From a bacterium (GTDB lineage: Bacteria > Zhuqueibacterota > Zhuqueibacteria > Residuimicrobiales > Krinioviventaceae), in contig JAKQIY010000009.1 of assembly GCA_029561455.1 (NCBI GenBank), positions 1-64,000 on the forward strand: 64,000 nt of DNA, written 5' to 3'. The position numbers and the translations under genes are program-made. The notes beneath the pieces are model-generated. The model had not been told where the DNA came from, searched no databases, and worked only from the letters and a program-made list of their open reading frames with translations. Below are positions 25,252 to 34,888 of this stretch, piece after piece (within the stretch, counting starts at the first letter, position 1; each line of letters starts with the position of its first letter).

Positions 25252-26706
25252 TTAGCGTTGCGATATTTTAACAATCCTGGCAAAGCAGGGTCTGGTATTT
25301 GTATCGACCCGCACAAAATAGATGCCGGGGGCATAACCATTCAAATCAAAGCGATTATCGTGGGGATTGTTAATGTGCAATACCATCTGTCCCAGTTGAT
25401 TGTATATTTTAACAGATTTGGCTTTGATTCCTTCCTGCAGTTGATATGAAACCACACCGGCGGCAGGATTAGGCCAAACCGGAACGTCCAGTTGCAATTC
25501 ATGTGAAACCGGGAAATGTTCTTCGTCAACGCTGGTTTGCGGATCTCCCCATTGAGAAGTGGTTGTGTCGTATTGCTGGATAATGCTTTTCGTCATATTA
25601 TACCGGTAGACATTGTTGCTTATCGAGGTATCGCCATCAGTCCAGATCGTTGAAATACCGCCGAAAACATAAAAGAGCGTATCGCCATCGACAATATCTA
25701 CCGAGAGGGGAACTTCAGAGACCGGCGGTAAATTGGTGGCCAGTATCTTGCTGTAAAGCTGGCCGTCTTTTGCAGTTATTACGCACAGATCGGTGCGGAT
25801 CTCTTCGCCGTCGCCTGCTGATTTACGCAGGGGAGAATAGCTCCGGCCGCCCCACACATAGAGAGAATTATCAAGTAATAATGTAGCGCCTCCCTCGCGG
25901 GGCATTACAAAGGGGCCCTGTATTTGCGGGCCCCAGCCAAATCCGGCAGCGCTGCTATAGGTGAAATTTTCATAATTAAAGCCATTTTCAGTTTTACCGC
26001 CCCAAAAGTGCCATACATCGGCGGAATTGTCATAAATAGCGGAATGACCATACAACGCCCGCGGTGTTGTTTTGCTTTGTATATCAATACCATCCTCTGT
26101 AAAGGTCACCTCATAGAGTTCATTAGAGACGATACCGTCATGGATGCCGCCGTGGAAAACCGCCTTGCCAGTGGGCAACAGGTCCGGATTGGCAGATGCC
26201 CTTAAATCTGCCGCCGCGGCAGTTTTTTCATGATTATAGAATTTATGAAAACAGAGCTGGCGCCATTCTCTTTTTTGCATATTGAGCATATAGACGCTAC
26301 TATCGCCATTAGCGCTGCGGCCGCCAAAGCAGTAAATATAGCCATCCTTTTGGTTTTGAATTGCCTGGTGGCCGGCCATCGGCGGCACCTTGAGCCAGGA
26401 TTCATCGTAGGGTTTTAGCTGTACCCATTCATGGGTTCGATATTTATACTTCCATATTTCATTTGAGCGGTCAATGTCAAAATATTCATAATGGACTACT
26501 CCATACTCATCAGTAAATGAATATTGCTTGGCTTTGAACCCCCCGATCATTATGGCAACATGATCATCACCTTCTTTAAGATAGCTGGTGGAAAAGGCAT
26601 AAAAGTCTTTCGGAGCTTCTAACTGCTGGGCCTGGCTTTCCACCGTTGGAAATAATAATACTGCCACAAACAGGCAGGTAAAAACATAGTGTAAAGTTCT
26701 GTTCAT
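25252..26706 (-). CDS. secreted kelch-repeat protein with T9SS sorting domain, copy 1
   Basis: 484 residues from the ATG at 26706 (AGGA 9 bases upstream; the in-frame ATG at 26721 would overlap the upstream gene and lacks a ribosome site). A signal peptide (cleavage near SQAQ) precedes a beta-propeller with kelch-type blades such as PMAGHQAIQNQKDGYIYCFG and SAIYDNSADVWHFWGG. A degenerate T9SS sorting domain (VWPNPAAGVVSYQL ... GIYFVRV) closes the protein. It should be exported to the cell surface and mediate binding; no catalytic residues are visible. It is the downstream member of a tandem duplication, 11 bases after its paralogue and very similar over the whole length. Confidence 0.85.
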   Translation of the reverse strand: MNRTLHYVFTCLFVAVLLFPTVESQAQQLEAPKDFYAFSTSYLKEGDDHVAIMIGGFKAKQYSFTDEYGVVHYEYFDIDRSNEIWKYKYRTHEWVQLKPYDESWLKVPPMAGHQAIQNQKDGYIYCFGGRSANGDSSVYMLNMQKREWRQLCFHKFYNHEKTAAAADLRASANPDLLPTGKAVFHGGIHDGIVSNELYEVTFTEDGIDIQSKTTPRALYGHSAIYDNSADVWHFWGGKTENGFNYENFTYSSAAGFGWGPQIQGPFVMPREGGATLLLDNSLYVWGGRSYSPLRKSAGDGEEIRTDLCVITAKDGQLYSKILATNLPPVSEVPLSVDIVDGDTLFYVFGGISTIWTDGDTSISNNVYRYNMTKSIIQQYDTTTSQWGDPQTSVDEEHFPVSHELQLDVPVWPNPAAGVVSYQLQEGIKAKSVKIYNQLGQMVLHINNPHDNRFDLNGYAPGIYFVRVDTNTRPCFARIVKISQR

Positions 26707-26717
26707 TTCATTTTTCC

Positions 26718-28166
26718 TCATTTTGTGATTTTCACAATCCTGGCAAAGCAGGGCTTGGTATCTGTATCGATCCGCATAAAATAAATACCTGGCGCATAGG
26801 CGCTCAGATCAAATCGGTTGTCACGGGGATTGTTTATGTGCATTACCATTTGTCCCAGTTGATTATATAATTTAACAGATTTGGCTTTGATGCCTTTCTG
26901 TAGTTGATATGAGACCATCCCGCCGGCCGGATTCGGCCAGACCGGTACATCCACATGTAATTCGGGTGAAACCGGGAAATGCTCTTCCTCGACAGTGGTT
27001 ATTAGTTCACCCCATTGCGCCGCAGTTGTATCGTATTGCTGAATAATGTTTTTGTTTATATTGTAGCGATAGATATTGTCGCTGATTGAGGTGTCGCCCT
27101 CAGTCCAGATGGTGGAGATGCCTCCTGAGACATAAAAGAGCGTATCGCCGTCGACAACATCCATTGAAAGCGCCGTATGTGACACAGGCGGCAGGCCGGT
27201 TGCAATGATCCTGCCATACAGTTGGCCGTTTTTAGCGGTAATTGCACACAGGTCGGTGCGGATTTCATCTCCACCATCGGCTGCTTTGCGTAAATAAGAG
27301 TAGCTCTTTCCACCCCAGACAAAAAGTGTATTATCCGATGTCAGAGTAGCGCCGGAACTGCGCGGCATAATAAATTGCCCCTGCATTTGCGGGCCCCACT
27401 CAAACCCGGAAGCGCTGCTATACTGGAAATTATCATAATTATAACCGTTTTCATTTTGGCCGCCCCAGAAATGCCAGACATCGGCAGATTTATCATAAAT
27501 GGCGGAATGCCCATATAATGCCCGCGGTGTGGTTTGGCTTTCAATTGACAGCCCCGCTGCAGAGAAAGATACTTTATGTAATTCGTTAGAGACCAGTCCA
27601 TTGACAATTCCGCCATGGAAAACCGCCTTGCCGGTCTGCAACGAATCAGGGCTGCCGAATGGGCTGAAATCGACAGCAACGGCTGTTTTTTCATGACCAT
27701 AAAATTTATGAAATCCAAGCTGGCGCCATTCACCTTTTTGTAAATTAAGCATGTAAACACTACTGTCGCCATTAGCATTACGGCCGCCAAAACAGTAAAC
27801 GTAGCCGTCCAGCTTGTTTTGCAAAGCCTGGTGCCCGGCCATTGGCGGCACTTTACGCCAGGATTCATCATAAGGTTTTAGCTGCACCCATTCGCCGGTT
27901 TCGCGATTATGTTTCCAAATTTCATCTGAACGGTCAATTTTTGAAATTTTGTAATGTTTAATACCATCAATGTCGGTATACTCGTATTCCTTGGTTTTGT
28001 ATCCACCAATCATTAATTCTACAACATCATCACCCTCTGTAAACAGACTGGTTGAATGTTCCCAAAAGTTCTCCGGACGCTCTTTGCCGGCAAAAATTTC
28101 CCCTTGTGATAAAAAAACACCTGCCACAAAAAGTATCTGAAATAAACAGTATGTAGTTTTGTTCAT
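26718..28166 (-). CDS. secreted kelch-repeat protein with T9SS sorting domain, copy 2
   Basis: 482 residues from the ATG at 28166, chosen because ATGAGGAATTACGAGATG places AGGA the same distance upstream as in copy 1; the ATG at 28208 is in frame but adds a non-signal extension. Signal peptide, kelch propeller (PMAGHQALQNKLDGYVYCFG, SAIYDKSADVWHFWGG) and T9SS domain (VWPNPAGGMVSYQL) align one-for-one with the downstream gene without obvious gaps, so this is a recent tandem duplication. First gene of the pair; its upstream region is AT-rich. Confidence 0.85.
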   Translation of the reverse strand: MNKTTYCLFQILFVAGVFLSQGEIFAGKERPENFWEHSTSLFTEGDDVVELMIGGYKTKEYEYTDIDGIKHYKISKIDRSDEIWKHNRETGEWVQLKPYDESWRKVPPMAGHQALQNKLDGYVYCFGGRNANGDSSVYMLNLQKGEWRQLGFHKFYGHEKTAVAVDFSPFGSPDSLQTGKAVFHGGIVNGLVSNELHKVSFSAAGLSIESQTTPRALYGHSAIYDKSADVWHFWGGQNENGYNYDNFQYSSASGFEWGPQMQGQFIMPRSSGATLTSDNTLFVWGGKSYSYLRKAADGGDEIRTDLCAITAKNGQLYGRIIATGLPPVSHTALSMDVVDGDTLFYVSGGISTIWTEGDTSISDNIYRYNINKNIIQQYDTTAAQWGELITTVEEEHFPVSPELHVDVPVWPNPAGGMVSYQLQKGIKAKSVKLYNQLGQMVMHINNPRDNRFDLSAYAPGIYFMRIDTDTKPCFARIVKITK

Positions 28167-28504
28167 CTCGTAATTCCTCATTTCGTTAATTATCTTGCTC
28201 CATATCAAAATGAGATGGAAAGCTGAATTGTTGTTTTAAAACCGGATATATCTTGTTAATTAATTATTTTTACTAAATATAACTATATGAGCTAATGACT
28301 GTGGATCATTATTTTTACCAAACTTTGGCAAGTAAAAAAATAAAAACTGTAAATAGAAAAAACAAGAGATGCATTACTAAAGTATTTATTACTGGTTTCC
28401 GTTATGCAAGAAAAGGGCCATTTTGTAATGTGCTTTTCAATAAATCGAATTCCGGTTTATATATTTATATTGAGTTTACCAATTAAAATCTTTATTTTCA
28501 GTTT
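28167..28504. other. non-coding divergent region
   Basis: AT-rich spacer between the kelch pair and the MBL hydrolase gene. I see no convincing gene, hairpin or recognisable operator in it; it must hold promoters for both directions. Confidence 0.5.
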
Positions 28505-29272
28505 ATGAAAGATGGTCTCGAAAACAAGCATAGAATCATCACCGCCTGCACAGGTTCAGGTCATGCCGAACCCGGACGCGGCGGTTCCGCCTGTATTGTG
28601 GAAACCGCAGATACAGCAATTTTACTGGATTGCGGCGAGGGGATTGCCGGTTGGATAAATTATTACACACTCGCAGAAAAATTTTCCGCCATATTTATAT
28701 CCCACCTGCACCCGGATCATGTTGCCGGTCTGTTTTCGGTTGTGCAGAATATGTATATGGCAAACCGGATCGAACCGCTTGATATTTACCTGCCGGTTGA
28801 GGGAATCGAACCAATTCGTAACATGCTATCGGCAATGTATCTTGGCCCGGAAGTCAAAAAGAAAATTTTTACCTGCCGTTTTTTTTCTTTAACATCCGGA
28901 AGCGTTTGGCAAAACCAGGAAATGACTGTTCATGCCTGGCCTTCCGATCATTTTACCAAGGACAACATAACCGGCAATACACCCCGGCCGGCTTTTGGCT
29001 TTACTATCGAATCCGGTCTAAAACGCCTGGTTTATACCGCTGATGTGGCAACTATTCAGTGTTTTACTTCTGAAATACTCCCTGGGACAACCCTGATAAG
29101 CGAGGCCACTCATATCGATTACCGGGCGGTTGTCCGGCTGGCTTTTGATCGGCAAGTAAATAGACTGATATTTACTCACATCGACCCATCTGTTCATGAT
29201 GAACTGAATGAATTCTGCCGCACCTGTCATTTTGTTACCATTGCCAGGGACGGCCTGGTCACCGAATGGTAA
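28505..29272 (+). CDS. MBL-fold metallo-hydrolase, RNase Z-like
   Basis: 255 residues. The metal-binding HLHPDH motif is at residues 67-72 and preceded by the strand LLDCGEGIAGW, as in RNase Z and ElaC-like enzymes. Further ligands are expected in SDHFT (about 148), YTADVAT and FTHIDPS. The opening glycine-rich loop CTGSGHAEPGRGGSA is also typical of this branch. It could be a phosphodiesterase acting on RNA ends or on another phosphodiester; it lacks the clear exosite arm of tRNase Z, so tRNA processing is not assured. Cytoplasmic. It is followed after 175 bases by a response regulator on the same strand. Confidence 0.85.
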   Translation: MKDGLENKHRIITACTGSGHAEPGRGGSACIVETADTAILLDCGEGIAGWINYYTLAEKFSAIFISHLHPDHVAGLFSVVQNMYMANRIEPLDIYLPVEGIEPIRNMLSAMYLGPEVKKKIFTCRFFSLTSGSVWQNQEMTVHAWPSDHFTKDNITGNTPRPAFGFTIESGLKRLVYTADVATIQCFTSEILPGTTLISEATHIDYRAVVRLAFDRQVNRLIFTHIDPSVHDELNEFCRTCHFVTIARDGLVTEW

Positions 29273-29447
29273 TGTTGTTCCCATTTTACAATAAACAGTG
29301 TTTAAATTAGTATTTCAGGGTTGTTTCCGAGCAAAAAGTTAGCCGTTTTTGAAAATAAAGCACTTGATTTAGGCTTAATTTCTACTTAAATTTTGTTATA
29401 GAAAATGTGGGAATAATGGCCAAGTAGTAGATTTTTCAGGTGTTGAA

Positions 29448-30392
29448 ATGATACTAGTTGTTGAAGATGACCAGATAACCCAACGAATCGTTTCCAAATT
29501 ATTGGGTTCCACAAGATACCAGATAGATATTACTTCCGACGCCTACCAGGCAATTAATTACATAAAGCAAAATAATTATATCATTGCGATTGTAGATCTT
29601 GTGTTACCGGGTCCAATGAATGGGATTAATTTAATAAAAGAGATTAAAAAACATTCGCCCAAAACTAAAATTATTGCCTGCTCTTCCTATGGGAATCAAA
29701 CCCATACCCGAATTGCCCAACGGGCCGGCGCCGATATGTTTGTGCTGAAACCATTCAAACCGGAAGAATTATTAACTGCCGTTCACAACCTGGCTCTGGT
29801 GAATAAAAAAATGGTAACGCCGATAACAACGGCAAAAGAGGAAGTGAAAGAAGAGTCCGGGAAAATACCGGAAATATTCAGTGGTTTTCCGACAACCCTG
29901 GTAGAAGAAATTATCAAGCATGGAGAAATTTCCCGCCTGGCGCAAAACGACAAACATGTCTTGAATTTTACTGAATATATCGCCACAGTTCTATCCGGTT
30001 CCGCGGTTTGTTTTTATCGTAATCGCAAATTGGGAATATTGAAAGTAGGAGAATCTATCGGGCATGAATTTATTGCGGAAAGTTTTGACCCCGATTCTAC
30101 CGTTATATTGCAAGCTCTTAGCCCGCTGGAAATTATGGTAATCCGCAGTATCGACCTGATCAAATTTCTGCATACCCAGCGTAATGACTTGTTGCAACTT
30201 TTCAAAGTGAATGTCCGCACCATGCAGTTAAAAAGTATATTTAATAAGGAAGCCAGAACAGCTGTACCGAATACTGCGGATGAACAGTCACAATCTCCAA
30301 AACCGGATAAACCTGAAAAACCAAACAGTACCAATAAAAATATACCATCGGATTTATATGATTTTGACGCCACCGATTTACTTGGTTTGTAA
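29448..30392 (+). CDS. response regulator with REC domain and cNMP-binding-like output
   Basis: 314 residues. An N-terminal receiver domain has the acidic pair Asp7-Asp8 (VEDDQ), phospho-acceptor Asp50 (AIVDLVLPGPMNG), Ser79/Ser80 and Lys101 (VLKPFKPEE). After a linker (about 118-145) comes a domain with the look of a cyclic-nucleotide/CRP-type sensor barrel (ATVLSGSAVCFYRNRKLGILKVGESIGHEFIAESF, then VILQALSPLEIMVI). A Pro/Lys-rich disordered tail ends YDFDATDLLGL, which resembles a short partner-binding peptide. No DNA-binding domain and no histidine kinase are seen nearby, so the output is probably protein-protein interaction. Confidence 0.85.
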   Translation: MILVVEDDQITQRIVSKLLGSTRYQIDITSDAYQAINYIKQNNYIIAIVDLVLPGPMNGINLIKEIKKHSPKTKIIACSSYGNQTHTRIAQRAGADMFVLKPFKPEELLTAVHNLALVNKKMVTPITTAKEEVKEESGKIPEIFSGFPTTLVEEIIKHGEISRLAQNDKHVLNFTEYIATVLSGSAVCFYRNRKLGILKVGESIGHEFIAESFDPDSTVILQALSPLEIMVIRSIDLIKFLHTQRNDLLQLFKVNVRTMQLKSIFNKEARTAVPNTADEQSQSPKPDKPEKPNSTNKNIPSDLYDFDATDLLGL

Positions 30393-30419
30393 TTCAAATA
30401 TTGGGGACAGAAGTGCATT

Positions 30420-30905
30420 ATGGAAACGAAATTTAAAATCTTACCGATTAGCCGGAATGATAAAAACCGCGTACACAAAGCATTGAAAAAAGCCTGGGGT
30501 TCTTGTGTTATTATTAAAAAAGAACGAATTCACCAGGCTGATGAATTACCCGGCTTTGTGGCAGTGCAAAATGAAGAGATAACCGGACTGATCACAATTT
30601 ATGACGACGGGCAGCAAATTGAAATTGTTACCCTGAGTAGTATTGATGATAACGAGGACATTAAAAGCACCCTGGTCGGGCAGGTTATTACGATGGCCAG
30701 GAATAATCATTGCTGTCGGGTATGGGTTATTCTTACCAATGACAACACTCCCTGCCTGGCTTTATTGCAAAAACTTGGTTTTTCAATGTGCCAGTTCTAT
30801 AAAAATGCCGTCGATTTTACCCGGCACATCGACCCCGATTACCCGTTATGCGGGGTTGATAATATTCCGGTCAGGGATGAAATTGAACTGGAATTTTTAT
30901 TGTAA
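30420..30905 (+). CDS. GNAT-family N-acetyltransferase
   Basis: 161 residues with GNAT architecture: a central LPGFVAVQNEEITGLITIYD strand pair, an IEIVTLSSIDD strand, a helix with TLVGQVITMARNNHCCRVWVIL and the C-terminal NDNTPCLALLQKLGFS loop-helix that ends the acetyl-CoA site. The usual (R/Q)xxGx(G/A) pyrophosphate loop is degenerate here (DIKSTLVGQ), so activity is likely but not certain. The substrate is unknown. It lies 27 bases after the response regulator and is probably co-transcribed. Confidence 0.75.
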   Translation: METKFKILPISRNDKNRVHKALKKAWGSCVIIKKERIHQADELPGFVAVQNEEITGLITIYDDGQQIEIVTLSSIDDNEDIKSTLVGQVITMARNNHCCRVWVILTNDNTPCLALLQKLGFSMCQFYKNAVDFTRHIDPDYPLCGVDNIPVRDEIELEFLL

Positions 30906-31116
30906 AATCCGGCAGTGTGTTTATAATGACAATAAACTAAAATTTTGGGAACTGGAATTGATATCATAAAGTAAACTAGCATTATTGTCAAGGTAAACAA
31001 AAGGGTGCAAACCCCTGTTTAACCGGTTTTGATACGAACCGGTTCAGGAACTATCAGTTCCTCTTTACATACCTTTTTTATTCGAACTTTTGTGATGATC
31101 TTTTCATGGAGTGCAT

Positions 31117-33957
31117 GTGAGCGAGATAATTGTCCCCGGACAACGGTGGATGAGTGAAATGGAACCGGAACTGGGTTTAGGGGTTGTAAAAGCGGTTGAA
31201 CACCGGCGGGTTTTGATCAGGTTCGAGGCGGCGCAATGTGAACGCATGTATGCTACCGATACGGCGCCAATCCGGCGGGTACGCTTTCATCCCGGCGATA
31301 AAATACGCAGCCGCGACAGTCAGGAATTTACCATAATCCGCATCGAAGAAAAGGATAACCGGTTAATTTATATTTGTAATAACATTACCCTGATCGAAAC
31401 CGATTTAAACGATTCCATCTCTTTTACCGGGCCGGAAGAACGCCTGATGCATGGGCAGGGCGACCCGAACCCCATTTTTAACCTGCGCCAGCAAACCCTT
31501 AAATTACGGCACGATATATTAAAATCCCCGGTGCGCGGCCTGGTGGGCGCCCGCATTGATTTAATCCCCCACCAGTTATACATCGTACATGAAATCGTCA
31601 ACCGGCACATTTTCCGCGCCCTGCTGGCCGATGAAGTGGGGTTGGGTAAAACCATTGAAGCCTGCCTCATTATGCACCGCTTGCTTATTAGCGGGCGCAT
31701 TAACCGGGTGTTGATCCTGGTTCCCGATGCGCTGGTTAATCAATGGTTTGTGGAACTGTTGCGCCGTTTTAACCTGATGTTCCGAATAATCGATGAAGAT
31801 TATTGCTTTGATGTGCTGGAGAACGATCCCGATATTAATCCATTTGCCGACGATGCCCTGATCCTGTGCAGCGTCGATTTTCTGGCTGCCGATGAAGACC
31901 GGCGGCAACAGGCTATTACATCCGGGTGGGATATGCTGATTGTCGATGAAGCCCACCACCTTCAGGAAGGGGGCGGGTCTTATGCCCTGGTCGAGGAATT
32001 AGCCAAACAGACCCCGGGATTGCTGTTGTTAACGGCTACCCCGGAACAACTCGGATTGCACAGCCATTTTGAACGCTTGAAATTACTGGATCGCAGCCGT
32101 TATTATGATTATGAACAATTCCGCCGCGAATCGGACAAGTACCATGATGTTGCAATCATTGCCGGAAAATTATTAGATGAAAAAAAATTGACCCCCGAAG
32201 ATGAACAGATCCTGGCGGTATTATTTGCCAACGATAACGAGCGTTTGCATCAACGTGTGCAGGAGATACGTTCCGGTCAGCAACAGGCGCGGCAAAGCCT
32301 GCTCAATGATCTGCTTGACCGGCATGGCCTCGGGCGGGTGATGTTCCGCAATACCCGTACCGCCATGCAGAATTTCCCCAAACGTAAAGCACACCCGGTA
32401 AAGCTGGAATCAGCCATGAATCCTGAACTCTGCCAGAGCCTGGTTGAAGAATTTTCCGGCGATGGCGGGCGGCAGCAATACAAGGCGGAATACGATTTCA
32501 ACACTGATCCCCGCCTGGAATGGCTGGCGCATGTGTTAAAAGAGCATCGCAGCGATAAGGTGTTACTCATCTGCCGCACACGGCGCAAAGCACAGGCTAT
32601 TTTCGATGCCTTGCAATTAAAGATCCATATCAAAGCCGCCCTGTTCCATGAGAACCTGACGCTGATCCAACGCGATCGTAATGCCGCCTGGTTTTCCGAA
32701 AAAGACGGCGCCCGGATACTGATATGCTCCGAGATCGGCAGTGAGGGTCGTAATTTTCAGTTTGCCCACCACCTGGTTTTGTTCGACCTGCCGGTAAATC
32801 CCGAACTCCTGGAACAACGCATTGGCCGGTTGGATCGTATCGGTCAAAAATCTACTATACATATCCATATCCCCTATATCCCCGATACTCCCTATGCCGT
32901 TCTGTTCCGGTGGTATCACGAGGGCCTGAACGCTTTTGAAAAAAATGTTCCCGGCGCGCAACAGGTATATGAAAAATTCAAGCCGCAACTCTGGGAAATT
33001 TTAAAAAGTATGGAAAATTCAGTTACAACGGCGGATATTCGTGTGGAGCAATTGATCGCCGATAGCAGGATTTTTTGTGACGCATTAACACGGCAGCTGG
33101 AAAGCGGTCGCGACCGGCTGCTGGAACTACATTCCTGCCGCACTGGTCCGGCTGAAATAATTACCAACTCAATCGATGATATTGACCGGAATGTCGCCCT
33201 CGATGATTTTATGCAGAAAATATTTGATTTTTACGGGATTGTCAGCGAAGATGTGCAAAGCCGCACCTACCATCTCATGCCGGGTGATCTGAAAGTAGAC
33301 GCTTTTCCGGGATTCCGCGGCGAGGAAATGTCCATTACATTTGACCGCGCCAAAGCTATGGCCCGTGAGGATATTGATTTTATCACAATCGACCATCCTA
33401 TGGTAACAGGCAGTATCGATCTGTTATTGGGTTCCGAACAGGGTAACTGCGCCTTTGCGGTTCTGCCGGATAGCGGAGAACAGGAACTGCTGCTGGAAGC
33501 TGTTTATCTTTTAGAGTGCATCGCCCCGCCTACTTTACATATCGGCCGCTTTTTACCGGCAACGCCGGTGCGGATCGTTGTCAATGAAGACCTGCAGGAT
33601 TGTTCGGCAATTTATTCTGAAGAATTTATGCAGAAATATATTCGCGGTCATATACACGCCTCCGAGCTTTTGGAAAATGAAGAAGTCAAGACAGAGCTCC
33701 TGCCCGCAATGCTCAAACATTGTCTGGCCGGCGCAAAAAAACATGCCGGGCATATAGTTACTGCGGCTTTAAATGATCTATCCAGCCGGTTAGGCCCTGA
33801 GCTAGACCGGCTGCGTGCATTACAAAAGGTCAATGACCATATCCATGCCGAAGAAATTGTCATGGCGGAACGGGAGATAGCAACCGCAGAAAAATATGTT
33901 AAAACCGCGCAATTGCGGCTGGATTCACTGCGTTTGGTCATCAAGGGTAAAGTTTAG
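31117..33957 (+). CDS. rapA: RapA-type RNA polymerase-associated SNF2 ATPase
   Basis: 946 residues from the GTG at 31117, with GGAG 5 bases upstream; this gives MSEIIVPGQRW, matching the start of E. coli RapA, whereas the in-frame GTG at 31111 overlaps the ribosome site. The two N-terminal beta-barrel domains (about 1-110) are followed by the SNF2 motor with Walker A DEVGLGKTIEA, DEAHH and LLTATPEQLG, then the second RecA lobe with EIGSEGRNFQFAHHLVLFDLP and QRIGRLDRIGQ. The C-terminal spacer and Rpb2-like region follow. Length is close to RapA's 968. RapA binds core RNA polymerase and helps recycle it. A hairpin at 31046-31062 just upstream may end the preceding operon. Confidence 0.93.
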   Translation: MSEIIVPGQRWMSEMEPELGLGVVKAVEHRRVLIRFEAAQCERMYATDTAPIRRVRFHPGDKIRSRDSQEFTIIRIEEKDNRLIYICNNITLIETDLNDSISFTGPEERLMHGQGDPNPIFNLRQQTLKLRHDILKSPVRGLVGARIDLIPHQLYIVHEIVNRHIFRALLADEVGLGKTIEACLIMHRLLISGRINRVLILVPDALVNQWFVELLRRFNLMFRIIDEDYCFDVLENDPDINPFADDALILCSVDFLAADEDRRQQAITSGWDMLIVDEAHHLQEGGGSYALVEELAKQTPGLLLLTATPEQLGLHSHFERLKLLDRSRYYDYEQFRRESDKYHDVAIIAGKLLDEKKLTPEDEQILAVLFANDNERLHQRVQEIRSGQQQARQSLLNDLLDRHGLGRVMFRNTRTAMQNFPKRKAHPVKLESAMNPELCQSLVEEFSGDGGRQQYKAEYDFNTDPRLEWLAHVLKEHRSDKVLLICRTRRKAQAIFDALQLKIHIKAALFHENLTLIQRDRNAAWFSEKDGARILICSEIGSEGRNFQFAHHLVLFDLPVNPELLEQRIGRLDRIGQKSTIHIHIPYIPDTPYAVLFRWYHEGLNAFEKNVPGAQQVYEKFKPQLWEILKSMENSVTTADIRVEQLIADSRIFCDALTRQLESGRDRLLELHSCRTGPAEIITNSIDDIDRNVALDDFMQKIFDFYGIVSEDVQSRTYHLMPGDLKVDAFPGFRGEEMSITFDRAKAMAREDIDFITIDHPMVTGSIDLLLGSEQGNCAFAVLPDSGEQELLLEAVYLLECIAPPTLHIGRFLPATPVRIVVNEDLQDCSAIYSEEFMQKYIRGHIHASELLENEEVKTELLPAMLKHCLAGAKKHAGHIVTAALNDLSSRLGPELDRLRALQKVNDHIHAEEIVMAEREIATAEKYVKTAQLRLDSLRLVIKGKV

Positions 33958-34044
33958 CAAAACCTGTCAAGTCGGATAATTCCGGCATACGTTTGTGAGT
34001 AGCAACCACACTATTCTGTATTCTTTATTTTGACCAGGAGAAAT

Positions 34045-34674
34045 ATGCAAGTTAAGAGCGAACCACAATGGCTATTATGGGCCCGGGAAATTCAGGCGTT
34101 AAGCCAGACCGGGCTGGCATTCAGCCAGTCCGTTTTTGACACGCAGCGATTTACCCGCCTGATGGAGATCGCCGCCGAGATCATTGCCCGGCATACCGAT
34201 CTGGAAAAAGAGCCGCTGCTGGAAACCCTGCTGGTTCAACCCGGGTATGCCACGCCCAAAGTGGATATCCGCGGTGCGGTCTTTAATGACGGCAAAATAC
34301 TCCTGGTGCAGGAAAAATCGGACGGTTTGTGGTGTTTACCCGGCGGCTGGGCGGATATTGGCGAGGGTCCCTCACATGCCGTTGCCAGGGAAGTACGGGA
34401 AGAGAGCGGTTTTATCGTTCGCCCCGAAAAGGTAGTTGGCGTCTATGACGCTAACCGCAGCGGCCGACCATTGGAACTGTTCCATGCTGTCAAGATCATA
34501 TTTATGTGTGTAATAACCGGGGGCGAGGCAACGCCAAGCGAAGAAACCAATGATGTGCAATTTTTTGATTTTGAGGATTTGCCACCATTGTCCAGTAACC
34601 GTACAAACGAAGACCATCTTGTAGAAATACTGGCGCATTACCACGATCCGGCCCGGGCGACCTGGTTTGAGTGA
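34045..34674 (+). CDS. Nudix hydrolase with N-terminal helical domain
   Basis: 209 residues from the ATG at 34045, with AGGAG (34036-34040) 4 bases upstream; an earlier in-frame TTG contributes only a spurious extension. The first ~65 residues are a helical domain (PQWLLWAREIQALSQTGLAF) of the kind fused to ADP-ribose/nucleotide-sugar Nudix enzymes. The Nudix box is complete: GGWADIGEGPSHAVAREVREESGF, with the metal-binding REVREE. It hydrolyses a nucleoside diphosphate linked to another moiety; the exact substrate is not readable. It follows rapA by 87 bases. Confidence 0.9.
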   Translation: MQVKSEPQWLLWAREIQALSQTGLAFSQSVFDTQRFTRLMEIAAEIIARHTDLEKEPLLETLLVQPGYATPKVDIRGAVFNDGKILLVQEKSDGLWCLPGGWADIGEGPSHAVAREVREESGFIVRPEKVVGVYDANRSGRPLELFHAVKIIFMCVITGGEATPSEETNDVQFFDFEDLPPLSSNRTNEDHLVEILAHYHDPARATWFE

Positions 34675-34720
34675 GAGGCGGCTGCATCCGGTTGAGCGAA
34701 TCTGCGGCTCACAGCATTTC

Positions 34721-34870
34721 ATAAAGAGAAACGCTCCGGTAAATCGGCATGTGGAGTGCAACGCCTTTATGCGTTGCGATTTATTATTAACATTCAATAG
34801 GGCATTCTATAAAGAGAAAACGCTCCGGTTTAGCGATACATGGAGTGCAACGCCTTTATGCGTTGCGATT
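34721..34870. repeat. tandem pair of ~62-bp repeats with terminal hairpins
   Basis: Copy 1 (34721-34781) and copy 2 (34809-34870) share ATAAAGAGAAACGCTCCGG, a variable middle, and GGAGTGCAACGCCTTTATG followed by CGTTGCGATT. Each ends in a GCAACGC-CTTTAT-GCGTTGC hairpin that may also terminate the Nudix and TauE genes, which converge here. Confidence 0.75.
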
Positions 34871-34888
34871 GATAAATATTATTCAAAG

